From Muribaculaceae bacterium (lineage in GTDB: Bacteria > Bacteroidota > Bacteroidia > Bacteroidales > Muribaculaceae), in NCBI GenBank assembly GCA_017557625.1, contig JAFYYG010000065.1, positions 1 to 64,000 on the forward strand: a stretch of DNA of 64,000 nt. The letters are read 5' to 3'. The notes under the pieces are model-generated. The model searched no databases. It worked only from the letters and a program-made list of their open reading frames with translations, and had not been told where the DNA came from. Position 1 is the first letter of the stretch. Every line of letters begins with the position of its first letter. The translations under genes were made by a program, and so were the position numbers. Positions 36,426 to 43,604 of this stretch are shown here, piece by piece.

Positions 36426-36995
36426 TTATTCTCTTAATAAGGCATTCATAATGCTGTTGATGCCCGCTTTAATGCCATCACTGTATTTTTCCTCCTTGAA
36501 ATGCGGTATCATTTCCTTCTCGATGATGTGCTTGCACAACCAGTTGGGAAGTGCTTTTTCCACACCGTAGCCCGGAGCGATGTATGCTTTTCCGTTTTCA
36601 CTCTCGGTCTTTACCTTGATAAGTAGCACCACTCCGTTGTTGTCACCTTCTTGGCCGACGCCCCACTTGCGTCCCAGATCCACGGCATAATGAGCTAAGT
36701 CATTATTGCCTATTGATGATGTCGTCATCACAAGAATCTGGTTGCCAGTTTGGTTGCAAAACGACTCCAGCGAGTCTTCGATTTCCTTCTCTTGTTGAGC
36801 GTCAATTACACCCGCTAAGTCGTACACCAACTTATCCTCGGTGGGTTTGTCGGGTATCTGGATTCTGCTGTCATTATCGCTTATTATATCTTCCGATTCT
36901 TTGTCTTTGGAGGGTGGAGCGGATTTATGGCATGATGGCAATGCCATCACAAGTAGCATCGCAGTAACGATGAATAATGATATTTTATTCTTCAT
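36426..36995 (-). CDS. TPM-domain lipoprotein, short form without TM helix or tail
   Basis: The 189-residue paralogue has the MKNKISLFIV start and lipobox VMALPSC. Its TPM domain keeps GRKWGVGQEGDNNGVVLLI and AYIAPGYGVEKALP. It stops right after the domain (NSIMNALLRE), so the membrane helix and Gly-rich tail of its neighbour are absent. Its ATG lies inside the 3' end of the preceding gene in an 11-base overlap (ATGAAGAATAA). Confidence 0.83.
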   Translation of the reverse strand: MKNKISLFIVTAMLLVMALPSCHKSAPPSKDKESEDIISDNDSRIQIPDKPTEDKLVYDLAGVIDAQQEKEIEDSLESFCNQTGNQILVMTTSSIGNNDLAHYAVDLGRKWGVGQEGDNNGVVLLIKVKTESENGKAYIAPGYGVEKALPNWLCKHIIEKEMIPHFKEEKYSDGIKAGINSIMNALLRE

Positions 36996-37599
36996 AAGAA
37001 ATCCTATTGCTAACGGAATTCGTTTTCTCCTTTCTAAGGAATTCATGATGTTCTTCTAAGGAATTCATGATGTTCTTGAGACCGGCTTTGATGCCACCAG
37101 CATAGTCATTCTCCTTGAAACGTGGAATCATATCCTTCTCGATGATGTGCTTGTTTAACATGTCGGGAAGAGCTCCTTCCACACCGTAGCCAGGAACGAT
37201 AAAGACTTTTCCATCCTCATTCTCGGTTTTTACCTTGATGAGAACTACTGCGCTCAAAGTGTCGCTTTGCTCCACACTCCAATTATGCAAAAACTCTAAG
37301 CCATACTCTGCTATATTATAATTGCCTATCGATTTCACTGTCACAACCAAAATTTTGTTGCCTGTGTGTTGCAAAAAAGACTGCAGTGACTCCTCGATTT
37401 CTTTAGCTTTAACATCGTCAATGACATCGGCCGAGTCCAACAGCAACTTTTTGTCTGAAGGCTTGTTGGTGTTTTGGGGTGAGCTCTCATTTTCGCTTAC
37501 AATATCTGATGATATTTGATGCTTCTCTTTGTGGCAGGCTGGTAATGCCACCATTAGCATCATTGCCACAGCAATGAATAATGTGATTTTATTCTTCAT
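36985..37599 (-). CDS. TPM-domain lipoprotein, diverged paralogue
   Basis: The 204-residue protein has lipobox MVALPAC and a TPM domain with IVPGYGVEGALPDML and MIPRFKENDYAGG. The usually conserved GRKWGVG..NNGVV segment is changed to LEFLHNWSVEQSDTLSAVV, so part of the putative active or metal site may be lost. It ends in RISYEE, read from the same DNA that begins the next gene. Its own ATG overlaps the preceding gene in the same 11-base way. Confidence 0.82.
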   Translation of the reverse strand: MKNKITLFIAVAMMLMVALPACHKEKHQISSDIVSENESSPQNTNKPSDKKLLLDSADVIDDVKAKEIEESLQSFLQHTGNKILVVTVKSIGNYNIAEYGLEFLHNWSVEQSDTLSAVVLIKVKTENEDGKVFIVPGYGVEGALPDMLNKHIIEKDMIPRFKENDYAGGIKAGLKNIMNSLEEHHEFLRKEKTNSVSNRISYEE

Positions 37600-38026
37600 A
37601 AGAAATATCGTTAGTTAGTTCGTTAACGTCGTCATCTTCGATGGGGAAGTAGCCCTTCAACTTTGCGCCTACGCGCGCTATTACGCTGCAGAGACCTGTA
37701 GCAGGGTCATTGTTCTTGAAGTAAGTGAGAAGTAACTCTTTTTCTTCATCCCAATAACTAGGGGAAACCACTTCATCGATGCCGCTGTCACCAATGATGG
37801 CAAATTTGCGGCTCTCAAATGCCACGAAGATGAGCACGCCATTACGGTGGCGGGTTTTGTACATGCCCAGGCGGTTGAAGGTTCTGATGGCATCGCGCAT
37901 TACGTCATCACCACACTTAGGAGTGAGGTGCACGCGAATCTCGCCCGATGTCATCTTCTCGGCTTCGCCAATTGCCGCCACCACGCGTCCCTGGTTATGT
38001 TTGCTAATAAAGTTGTCAAGTTGCAT
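37589..38026 (-). CDS. TPM-domain protein, cytoplasmic type
   Basis: The 145-residue protein starts MQLDNFISKHNQ without a signal peptide. It contains a second type of TPM domain: AIGEAEKMTSGEIRVHL, then RHRNGVLIFVAFESRKFAIIGDSGIDEVV and YWDEEKELLLTYFKN, all in the expected order. A longer reading from 38098 would add a leader without homology. Proteins of this type are commonly next to LemA and YgcG-like genes. Its 3' end overlaps the next gene by 11 bases. Confidence 0.82.
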   Translation of the reverse strand: MQLDNFISKHNQGRVVAAIGEAEKMTSGEIRVHLTPKCGDDVMRDAIRTFNRLGMYKTRHRNGVLIFVAFESRKFAIIGDSGIDEVVSPSYWDEEKELLLTYFKNNDPATGLCSVIARVGAKLKGYFPIEDDDVNELTNDISYEE

Positions 38027-38094
38027 AGTTTTGTTTTTGGTGAACGAATAAACAAAGAGATAACGAAGTATAAACCTGTCTTTAACTTTGTTAA

Positions 38095-38688
38095 TCAAAA
38101 TGTTCTTTCAGGGATATAATACCATTCTTTAAATCCTGAATTAGCGGCCCGCTCTTTGTCATATTCCTGGAGGGTATTGTTATATTCTTTTACTACAATG
38201 TTATAATCGTGTGATGCTACAGCAATACGATTTATGGAACCTTCCATTTCTAATAACAAACTCTGGAAGTTTTCATCACCCTTCAAATTTGGAAGAGTCT
38301 CTTTTGCCAAACTGATGGCGCTATTCATTTGTTCCCTCAATCGATTATGAGTATGAAGATATTGGTTTAATGCAGCCTTATCATTTGGATCAATCTTGAC
38401 GCTTTTCAGAGAATCGACACTGTGTTTGATAGCTTGCATTGACTTTATTATTTCAGCGTTGGAAGTCGCTCTTTCATTTTCGGCAATTTTGATTACCGAT
38501 GAAGCGATGTTTTTATAGATATCAATGCATCGATAATATTGATTCTCAACATTCGACCACTTATACTCAACTTCTGTCAATTGTTTAGTAAGCTTTTTTT
38601 TCTCTAAGCCTATTAATTTTTTGCAGGACGGTAGAGCCACAATCAAGAGCATGGCAAAGGCTAAAGCCAATGGCAATTTATACTTCAT
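38095..38688 (-). CDS. LemA-like lipoprotein, diverged
   Basis: The 197-residue protein has a signal peptide with lipobox (IVALPSC). A helical region follows with the LemA pattern WSNVENQYYRCIDIYKNI, LREQMNSAISLAKETLPNLKGDENFQSLLLEMEGSINRIAVASHDYN and so on. It is parallel to the LemA protein encoded upstream but keeps only part of the identity. It ends in YYIPERTF instead of the usual LemA C-terminus. It is probably a duplicated LemA turned into a lipoprotein. Confidence 0.8.
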   Translation of the reverse strand: MKYKLPLALAFAMLLIVALPSCKKLIGLEKKKLTKQLTEVEYKWSNVENQYYRCIDIYKNIASSVIKIAENERATSNAEIIKSMQAIKHSVDSLKSVKIDPNDKAALNQYLHTHNRLREQMNSAISLAKETLPNLKGDENFQSLLLEMEGSINRIAVASHDYNIVVKEYNNTLQEYDKERAANSGFKEWYYIPERTF

Positions 38689-38714
38689 AAAAAATGTCAC
38701 CTTTTATACTCATT

Positions 38715-39506
38715 CTATAAATCAATATCTGGTGCTATGTCGGCGCCTTCTTGGGCTTGGAAATAGTCTCTTTCCTTGAAACCGAATATCTTAGCCATTA
38801 TGTTGCCTGGAAATCTCTTGGTAGCTTTGTTGTAATCAGTAGCTGCTTTGATAAAATCGTTTCGAGCTGTCGAAACACGGTTTTCTGTGCTTTCAATTTC
38901 AGTTTGAAATGCTAGGAAGTTCTCATTGGCTTTCAGGTCGGGATAAGCCTCATGCACCACGTTGATGGCAATTTGCATCTGTTCGCTCAACCTCTGCTGT
39001 GCTTTAGCGTAGTCGTTCAGAGCCTTCTCATCTTCGGGGTTGAGTTTTTTACCTACTGCGCTCAATGAATCGGCTGTGGCTTCTACAGCTTGCATCTTTT
39101 GTTGTGCTCTAGCTTGGGTAACGCCTAATTGTGTCTCCTTCTCGTGCGATGCAGCTGCCTTAACGGTTTTAGTGAGATTCTTGAAGAGATCGATGCGGCG
39201 TTGATATTGATTTTGAACTTTTGCCCATGCATTCTCAACATCTTGATCTTTTTCAACAAAGTCGTTGTACTGTCCGCATCCCCACATTCCGAGAACGAGC
39301 AAGGCGATGATGCCGATGATAGCAGCTCTGCTGAGTCCGAAGCAGCCCTTAGCATTTCCCAATGATAGTTTGTTTAATGGGTTCTGATTGTTTGCTCCCA
39401 TGTTGATAGGGTTCTGATTGTCTGCTCCCATGTTGATAGGGTTCTGATTGTCTGCTCCCATGTTGTTGGGTTGTTGCACGGGAGTGTTGTTAACGTTTTG
39501 ATCCAT
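38715..39506 (-). CDS. LemA family protein with N-terminal decapeptide repeats
   Basis: The 263-residue protein has a cytoplasmic N-terminus with three copies of NMGADNQNPI (about 16-45), a TM helix at about 62-80 (IIGIIALLVLGMWGCG), and the helical LemA domain with WAKVQNQYQRRIDLFKNL, LNDYAKAQQRLSEQMQIAI, AYPDLKANENFLAFQTEIESTENRVSTARNDF and FPGNIMAKIFGFKERDYF. LemA proteins are widespread membrane proteins of unclear function, often paired with TPM proteins. It is the first gene of the array. Confidence 0.9.
   Translation of the reverse strand: MDQNVNNTPVQQPNNMGADNQNPINMGADNQNPINMGANNQNPLNKLSLGNAKGCFGLSRAAIIGIIALLVLGMWGCGQYNDFVEKDQDVENAWAKVQNQYQRRIDLFKNLTKTVKAAASHEKETQLGVTQARAQQKMQAVEATADSLSAVGKKLNPEDEKALNDYAKAQQRLSEQMQIAINVVHEAYPDLKANENFLAFQTEIESTENRVSTARNDFIKAATDYNKATKRFPGNIMAKIFGFKERDYFQAQEGADIAPDIDL
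39379..39468 (-). repeat. Three 30-bp repeats inside the LemA gene
   Basis: Three nearly identical 30-base units encode the decapeptide NMG(A)(D/N)NQNP(I/L) three times. They are in frame and so can expand or contract without breaking the protein. Confidence 0.9.
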
Positions 39507-39799
39507 GATTATAATGTATTAAAAGTGTGATTAAAAATTTTTTTGTAAAAGTAGTGCTTTTTCTTGAAATATGAACAAATTTTGAGGCAAAAAGTGTGAT
39601 AAATTACTTTACTTTATCAAATAAGTCATCAAGAAGCACTTCATTTTGAGTTGGATTTGGGGTGTTTGATTTTTGTTAAAAAGGGTAATATTGTTGCATT
39701 AGGGGTTAAAAAAGACACTTTTCTTCCCTTTTGGAACATGCGCATAAAATTTTATGCCTACATTTGCAAAGATTTCAAAAAATAGGTAATAAAAATAAA
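39507..39799. other. Divergent promoter region between LemA array and outer-membrane protein
   Basis: The region is AT-rich and without a gene. TACATTTG at 39759-39766 is a good -7 box for the plus-strand gene; TTTTGG at 39729-39734 upstream is a possible, somewhat distant -33. No clear promoter is assigned for the LemA side. Confidence 0.5.
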
Positions 39800-41248
39800 A
39801 TGGGTAATATGAAGAAACTTTTTTTTGCGCTGTCATTAATGGCAGCAGCGGTGAGCGCCCAGGCTGGCGGCTTGCTGCATAATACCAATCAACACATCGC
39901 TTTCCAGCGCATGATGGCGCGTGGAGCAAGTAACGAAATTGATGCAGTGTTTACCAATCCTGCTGGCATTGCTTTTATGAAGCACGACGGCTGGACTCTG
40001 TCGCTCAACATTCAAAGCGCCTACCAGACCCGCGACATCGACGCTACAGTGATGACTCCTGCTGGGATGGGGCTTTTCCCCAATGACACATATTATAAAA
40101 AGTATGAGGGAAAGACTTCAGCTCCCGTTATCCCCTCGGTTTATGCCGCTTACAAGACTCCCAAGTGGGCCATCTCGGGATTCTTCGGCATCGTGGGTGG
40201 CGGTGGCAAGGCGACCTTTGACTACGGTCTCCCACTCTTTGACGTGGCAGTGATGGCAGGGCTGTATCAAGGCACATCATCGCTGGCACCTTTATTAGGA
40301 GGTCCTATAACCCCCGACCAATACAACATCGACGGCTATATGCGAGGCAAGCAGTACATCTTTGGTGGTCAGTTGGGTTTCTCCTATAAGTTCAATGAGC
40401 ACTTCTCGGGATTTGCGGGATTCCGCGTCAACTATTTTACTGGAAACTATACAGGCCATGTGAACGCCACAGCCAATGAGTCTCTGGTAGCAAAATTGCA
40501 GCAGATTTCACTCGCTGCACCTCAATATGCCAGTGTGTTAACCCCCATGATGGCAGAGAATGGCTTGGCTCACATCGCTATCGACTGCACCCAGACAGGC
40601 TGGGGCGTCACTCCAATCTTAGGTGTGGACTTCAAGTGGAAAGGCCTTACCGTGGCAGCAAAGTATGAGTTCAAGACTAACCTCAACATCGAAAACGACA
40701 CCAAGACACTTGAAGCTCCTGCTGGCTTTGAGGAGAAACTGGAACCATACGCGCACGGTGTGAACACCCCAAGCGACCTTCCGAGCGTGCTCTATGCTGC
40801 TGTGGGCTATGAGTTTATCCCCGACAAGCTGCGTGGCACTGTGGAGTATCACTATTATGACGACAAGCATGCCGACATGGCAGGTGGCAAGAACAAGGAG
40901 CTAAAGCATGGCACCCACGAGTTCCTCGCCGGAGTAGAGTGGGACATCAACAAGACCTTCACCGTGAGCACTGGTTTCCAGCGCACTGACTACGGCCTGA
41001 GCGACAAGTACCAGAGCAACACCTCGTTCTCTTGCGATAGCTACTCCATTGGTCTGGGTGGCGCCATCAACGTGTCGGAAAACGTGAAAATCAACCTGGG
41101 ATACTTCTGGACAACCTACAGCGATTATAAGAAAGAAATGACCGCTGCTGACGGTGGCTACAATGGAGTATCATCAGCCCTCCCAGGAACCGACGTCTAT
41201 AGCCGCACCAACAAAGTCTTCGGCGCGGGAGTAGATATCAAGTTCTAA
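39800..41248 (+). CDS. FadL/OMPP1-family outer-membrane transport protein
   Basis: The 482-residue protein has a signal peptide (MKKLFFALSLMAAAVSAQA). The FadL-type mature N-terminus has NTNQHIAFQRMMARGASNEIDAVFTNPAG split over consecutive segments, followed by alternating beta-strands to a C-terminal aromatic-rich strand (VFGAGVDIKF). It likely forms a 14-stranded barrel that imports hydrophobic molecules. Start 39800, or 39809, is preferred over an in-frame ATG at 39731 because the putative promoter box lies at 39759-39766, inside that longer version. Confidence 0.87.
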   Translation: MGNMKKLFFALSLMAAAVSAQAGGLLHNTNQHIAFQRMMARGASNEIDAVFTNPAGIAFMKHDGWTLSLNIQSAYQTRDIDATVMTPAGMGLFPNDTYYKKYEGKTSAPVIPSVYAAYKTPKWAISGFFGIVGGGGKATFDYGLPLFDVAVMAGLYQGTSSLAPLLGGPITPDQYNIDGYMRGKQYIFGGQLGFSYKFNEHFSGFAGFRVNYFTGNYTGHVNATANESLVAKLQQISLAAPQYASVLTPMMAENGLAHIAIDCTQTGWGVTPILGVDFKWKGLTVAAKYEFKTNLNIENDTKTLEAPAGFEEKLEPYAHGVNTPSDLPSVLYAAVGYEFIPDKLRGTVEYHYYDDKHADMAGGKNKELKHGTHEFLAGVEWDINKTFTVSTGFQRTDYGLSDKYQSNTSFSCDSYSIGLGGAINVSENVKINLGYFWTTYSDYKKEMTAADGGYNGVSSALPGTDVYSRTNKVFGAGVDIKF

Positions 41249-41272
41249 GCCATCAATAACAAGTCCTAAGAG

Positions 41273-41313
41273 AAAATGAGACATTTGGGGTCTGACCCCA
41301 AATGTCTCATTTT
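41273..41313. repeat. Perfect 20-bp inverted repeat (terminator-like or mobile remnant)
   Basis: AAAATGAGACATTTGGGGTC and its exact reverse complement are separated by a single T. The hairpin ends in TTTT on both strands, so it can act as a terminator for the outer-membrane protein gene. The GGGGTCTGACCCC core resembles REP- or transposon-associated palindromes. Confidence 0.9.
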
Positions 41314-41318
41314 ATAGC

Positions 41319-41348
41319 CCCCATAAGTTGGACAATAAACTTATGGGG
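41319..41348. repeat. Second perfect inverted repeat, 11-bp arms
   Basis: CCCCATAAGTT and AACTTATGGGG flank an 8-base loop, directly after the palindrome at 41273-41313. The AGTTGGACAA stretch recalls ends of IS3-like elements, but no transposase is present. Confidence 0.85.
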
Positions 41349-41368
41349 TTCATGATATACCTAACAGG

Positions 41369-41842
41369 TCATTTGTTATAAGTGAGATACTTGAGTGATA
41401 AATATGCTGTACATAGCTCTTCTATTTCCATGTTTTTGATGAGTTTGTTGTACAACTTTTCAATGTTATTTATTGATCCAGAGTTAAACTCACTATATAC
41501 ATTTTCAATAACTTTTTTACATAAAGACGATGCAAGAAAACAAGGCCAAAAATCAGTACATGAACATACATCTAATCGAGTAAAAACACCGTTCTTCAGA
41601 TAAAGATTAATTACTGTCTTATGATTATCATTACCACTTTTTGACCAAATGGTGACAGTCACATAACCATTATGTTCATTGCAGGAGCCGCTTACAAATT
41701 GATTAGTGGGATGTGCGCCCATAAGCAAGATTCTATAGGCCCTATTGTTGTTTGAGCTAAAGAAACTGGTAACGCTTTTGCTGTAGCCTTGTGAAATTCC
41801 CAGTGTAGCAACAAGACAAATTATAGCTAATACTCTTTTCAT
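41369..41842 (-). CDS. Secreted hypothetical protein
   Basis: The 157-residue protein has a signal peptide (1-21) and a cysteine-containing mature part (CSCTDFWPC). I recognise no family. Its base composition is lower in GC than the surrounding genes and it sits next to two inverted repeats, which hints at recent acquisition. It does not appear to be part of the operon upstream: a 212-base gap with a strong hairpin separates them. Confidence 0.6.
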   Translation of the reverse strand: MKRVLAIICLVATLGISQGYSKSVTSFFSSNNNRAYRILLMGAHPTNQFVSGSCNEHNGYVTVTIWSKSGNDNHKTVINLYLKNGVFTRLDVCSCTDFWPCFLASSLCKKVIENVYSEFNSGSINNIEKLYNKLIKNMEIEELCTAYLSLKYLTYNK

Positions 41843-41964
41843 ATTGATGTTGTTTTTAAAATTTGTAATAGTTTTGTTTGATGTTTACACCACAAAGTTA
41901 CAATGTCAAATATGGTAAAAGCAAGTTATTTGTCATATAGATGATAACACATGGGCTTTTAATG

Positions 41965-42008
41965 ACAAACTGCTGGAGTTTGATGATTTTCTGACTCCAG
42001 CAGTTTGT
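41965..42008 (-). terminator. Terminator-like hairpin at the end of the cytoskeletal-type operon
   Basis: ACAAACTGCTGGAGT and ACTCCAGCAGTTTGT form a perfect 15-bp stem with a 14-base loop, about 45 bases after the stop codon at 42055. A T run is lacking, so termination is inferred from position and stem strength. Confidence 0.5.
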
Positions 42009-42054
42009 GTAATGTGAATTCTGGCTTACTGCGCTTCGCTAGCCCTAAGGGATT

Positions 42055-42666
42055 TCAGATATATTTTATCACTAAAATGATAGTGGCGATGATGATGACA
42101 AACATTAGGCATCCTGACAAAGATATTGAGCATGAGCGTGTTTTGAATTGCCGTTCTGGGTTTGGATTGCCGTTTTCGTCATATTCGGCAGTTTTAGGGT
42201 CATATTTTTCTCTTATCGGCATTTTGCTGGGGAGACCCTGATAGTGGTCGATGAGGATTTTGCGAGGGTGCATACCGTCGTAGGGGGAGACCACACCGTT
42301 GTTCTCAAGTTGCTGCATTATTTGCTCGGCGCGTTCGGGGGGAATGTCAAAGTAGCGTTGCAGCATGGGCAGCGTGATGGCGTTGCAAGTGCGAATGTAG
42401 GCCACGGCAGCGTTATACAGCGGGTCAAGGCCTTCTGTCTGGTGGCTGTGTGTCTCATAATATAGGTCGCCTTTGAATTGTGGCGGTTCAGGGTCGGGGT
42501 GCCTTAGTTCATCGGCAGTGGTTTTTTCGTTAGGTATATAAGCAATGCCGTCCACAATTTTTAGCATCGACATGCATTGCGGGCAGGTGATGATATTGTT
42601 GAGCTTGGCGAGTTCCACTTCGCTCTGTATGGTGATGTATCCACATTTAGGACATTCTATTCTCAT
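42055..42666 (-). CDS. Zinc-ribbon / FtsK-gamma-like winged-helix / C-terminal TM protein
   Basis: The 203-residue protein has three parts. A zinc ribbon has Cys5, Cys8, Cys28 and Cys31. A winged helix at about 80-141 starts DPLYNAAVAYI and continues LPMLQRYFDIPPERAEQIMQQLENNGVVSP (split), ending GMHPRKILI; this order and pattern match the gamma domain of FtsK/SpoIIIE, which reads KOPS sequences. A tail-anchor TM helix lies at about 184-202. There is no ATPase motor. The cytoplasmic face should carry both the ribbon and the winged helix. It is the last gene of the seven-gene operon. The family assignment of the winged helix is by eye and should be tested. Confidence 0.75.
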   Translation of the reverse strand: MRIECPKCGYITIQSEVELAKLNNIITCPQCMSMLKIVDGIAYIPNEKTTADELRHPDPEPPQFKGDLYYETHSHQTEGLDPLYNAAVAYIRTCNAITLPMLQRYFDIPPERAEQIMQQLENNGVVSPYDGMHPRKILIDHYQGLPSKMPIREKYDPKTAEYDENGNPNPERQFKTRSCSISLSGCLMFVIIIATIILVIKYI

Positions 42667-42737
42667 AATTAAGGATTTGACAGTTCATAGTTAAGAGTTC
42701 ATAACTCATGGTGTTTTTGCCGCTATTTATACAATCA

Positions 42738-43478
42738 TCATTCTGAGACCATTCCAATGATAACATATATGATGAAGAATAGTGCCACTGCTACTACTGT
42801 AACAGTGATGCATCCTCCGAGGCTTAAGATGTCGAATTTCGAGAGCCAGGAGCTGTTTTTGTTGCTGGATGCAGTGCGGCGTCGGGCACCATTTCTTACT
42901 GAGTTGATGGGGGTGCGTTGTTGTTTCACTGATGCTGCCTGATAGTTAGGTTCTTGTGGTGGTTTGTAGGTGGATTGTTTATTGGCGGGAATGCGTCGAA
43001 CTGGTTGTGTTGTGGCTCTCAACTTTGCTGCCTCCTGTTGTGCCGCCGTCATGGGTTGCTTGAAGCTTGGCGGCGATACTCTCACATATTTTCCGCATTT
43101 AGGGCAGAAGTTCACGCCTTCTTTTAGGAATGTGCCACACTGCTTGCAAAAGCGCATCACGTCGTCGATGTGCGAATTGGCTTGCTCGATAGTTGAGTTG
43201 GCTGTGTTAGTGTACTCAGTTTGATGCGTTTCACCTGTGTGGCTGGCCGATGATATTGCCGACTGTTTGCTATATTTTGGTGGTTCTTGCAGGTCGGGGG
43301 TTATAGTGATGTCATCGTAGTCGCTGGAGGGCATAGCTGGAGCATTGCCGTTGAAGAGGTCCACGTCAACGTCAATCTCGGCGAGGCACTGAGGGCACAC
43401 GAGATGTCCGCTTTGGTTCTCAAGTTCCTCGAGCGACACGTCAATGTGTTTGCCGCATTTGGTACAGAAAATATGCAT
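42738..43478 (-). CDS. Double zinc-ribbon protein with C-terminal TM anchor
   Basis: The 246-residue protein has a first zinc ribbon with Cys5, Cys8, Cys28 and Cys31, at exactly the same positions as in the protein encoded downstream. A second ribbon has Cys111, Cys114, Cys125 and Cys128 (CKQCGTFLKEGVNFCPKCG). A basic, proline- and glutamine-rich linker (about 135-215) and a TM helix at about 222-243 follow. It is probably a cytoplasmic, tail-anchored protein. The function is unknown. It probably works with the other operon products. Confidence 0.72.
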   Translation of the reverse strand: MHIFCTKCGKHIDVSLEELENQSGHLVCPQCLAEIDVDVDLFNGNAPAMPSSDYDDITITPDLQEPPKYSKQSAISSASHTGETHQTEYTNTANSTIEQANSHIDDVMRFCKQCGTFLKEGVNFCPKCGKYVRVSPPSFKQPMTAAQQEAAKLRATTQPVRRIPANKQSTYKPPQEPNYQAASVKQQRTPINSVRNGARRRTASSNKNSSWLSKFDILSLGGCITVTVVAVALFFIIYVIIGMVSE

Positions 43479-43514
43479 TTATTGGTTGATGGTTGAGAGG
43501 GGAAAGTTAAGAAA

Positions 43515-43582
43515 AGTAGAGTAGTGGAGTAGTTAAAGATGGTTTAGTAAAGAGTGCTTTACTATTATTTCACTACTCTACT
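43515..43582. repeat. Inverted repeat between two operon genes
   Basis: AGTAGAGTAGTG (43515-43526) and CACTACTCTACT (43571-43582) can form a 12-bp stem with a 44-base loop inside the gap. It may be an RNA-stability or attenuation structure. The arms are also simple GTAGA-type repeats, so chance expansion is possible. Confidence 0.5.
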
Positions 43583-43604
43583 ACTCTACTATTTAACTGA
43601 AAAA

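Noticed and set aside
39379-39468. CRISPR-like 30-bp repeats
   Set aside because: They are contiguous, in frame and encode decapeptides of the LemA protein.
41273-41348. Complete insertion sequence
   Set aside because: There is no transposase and no flanking target duplication; only inverted repeats are seen.
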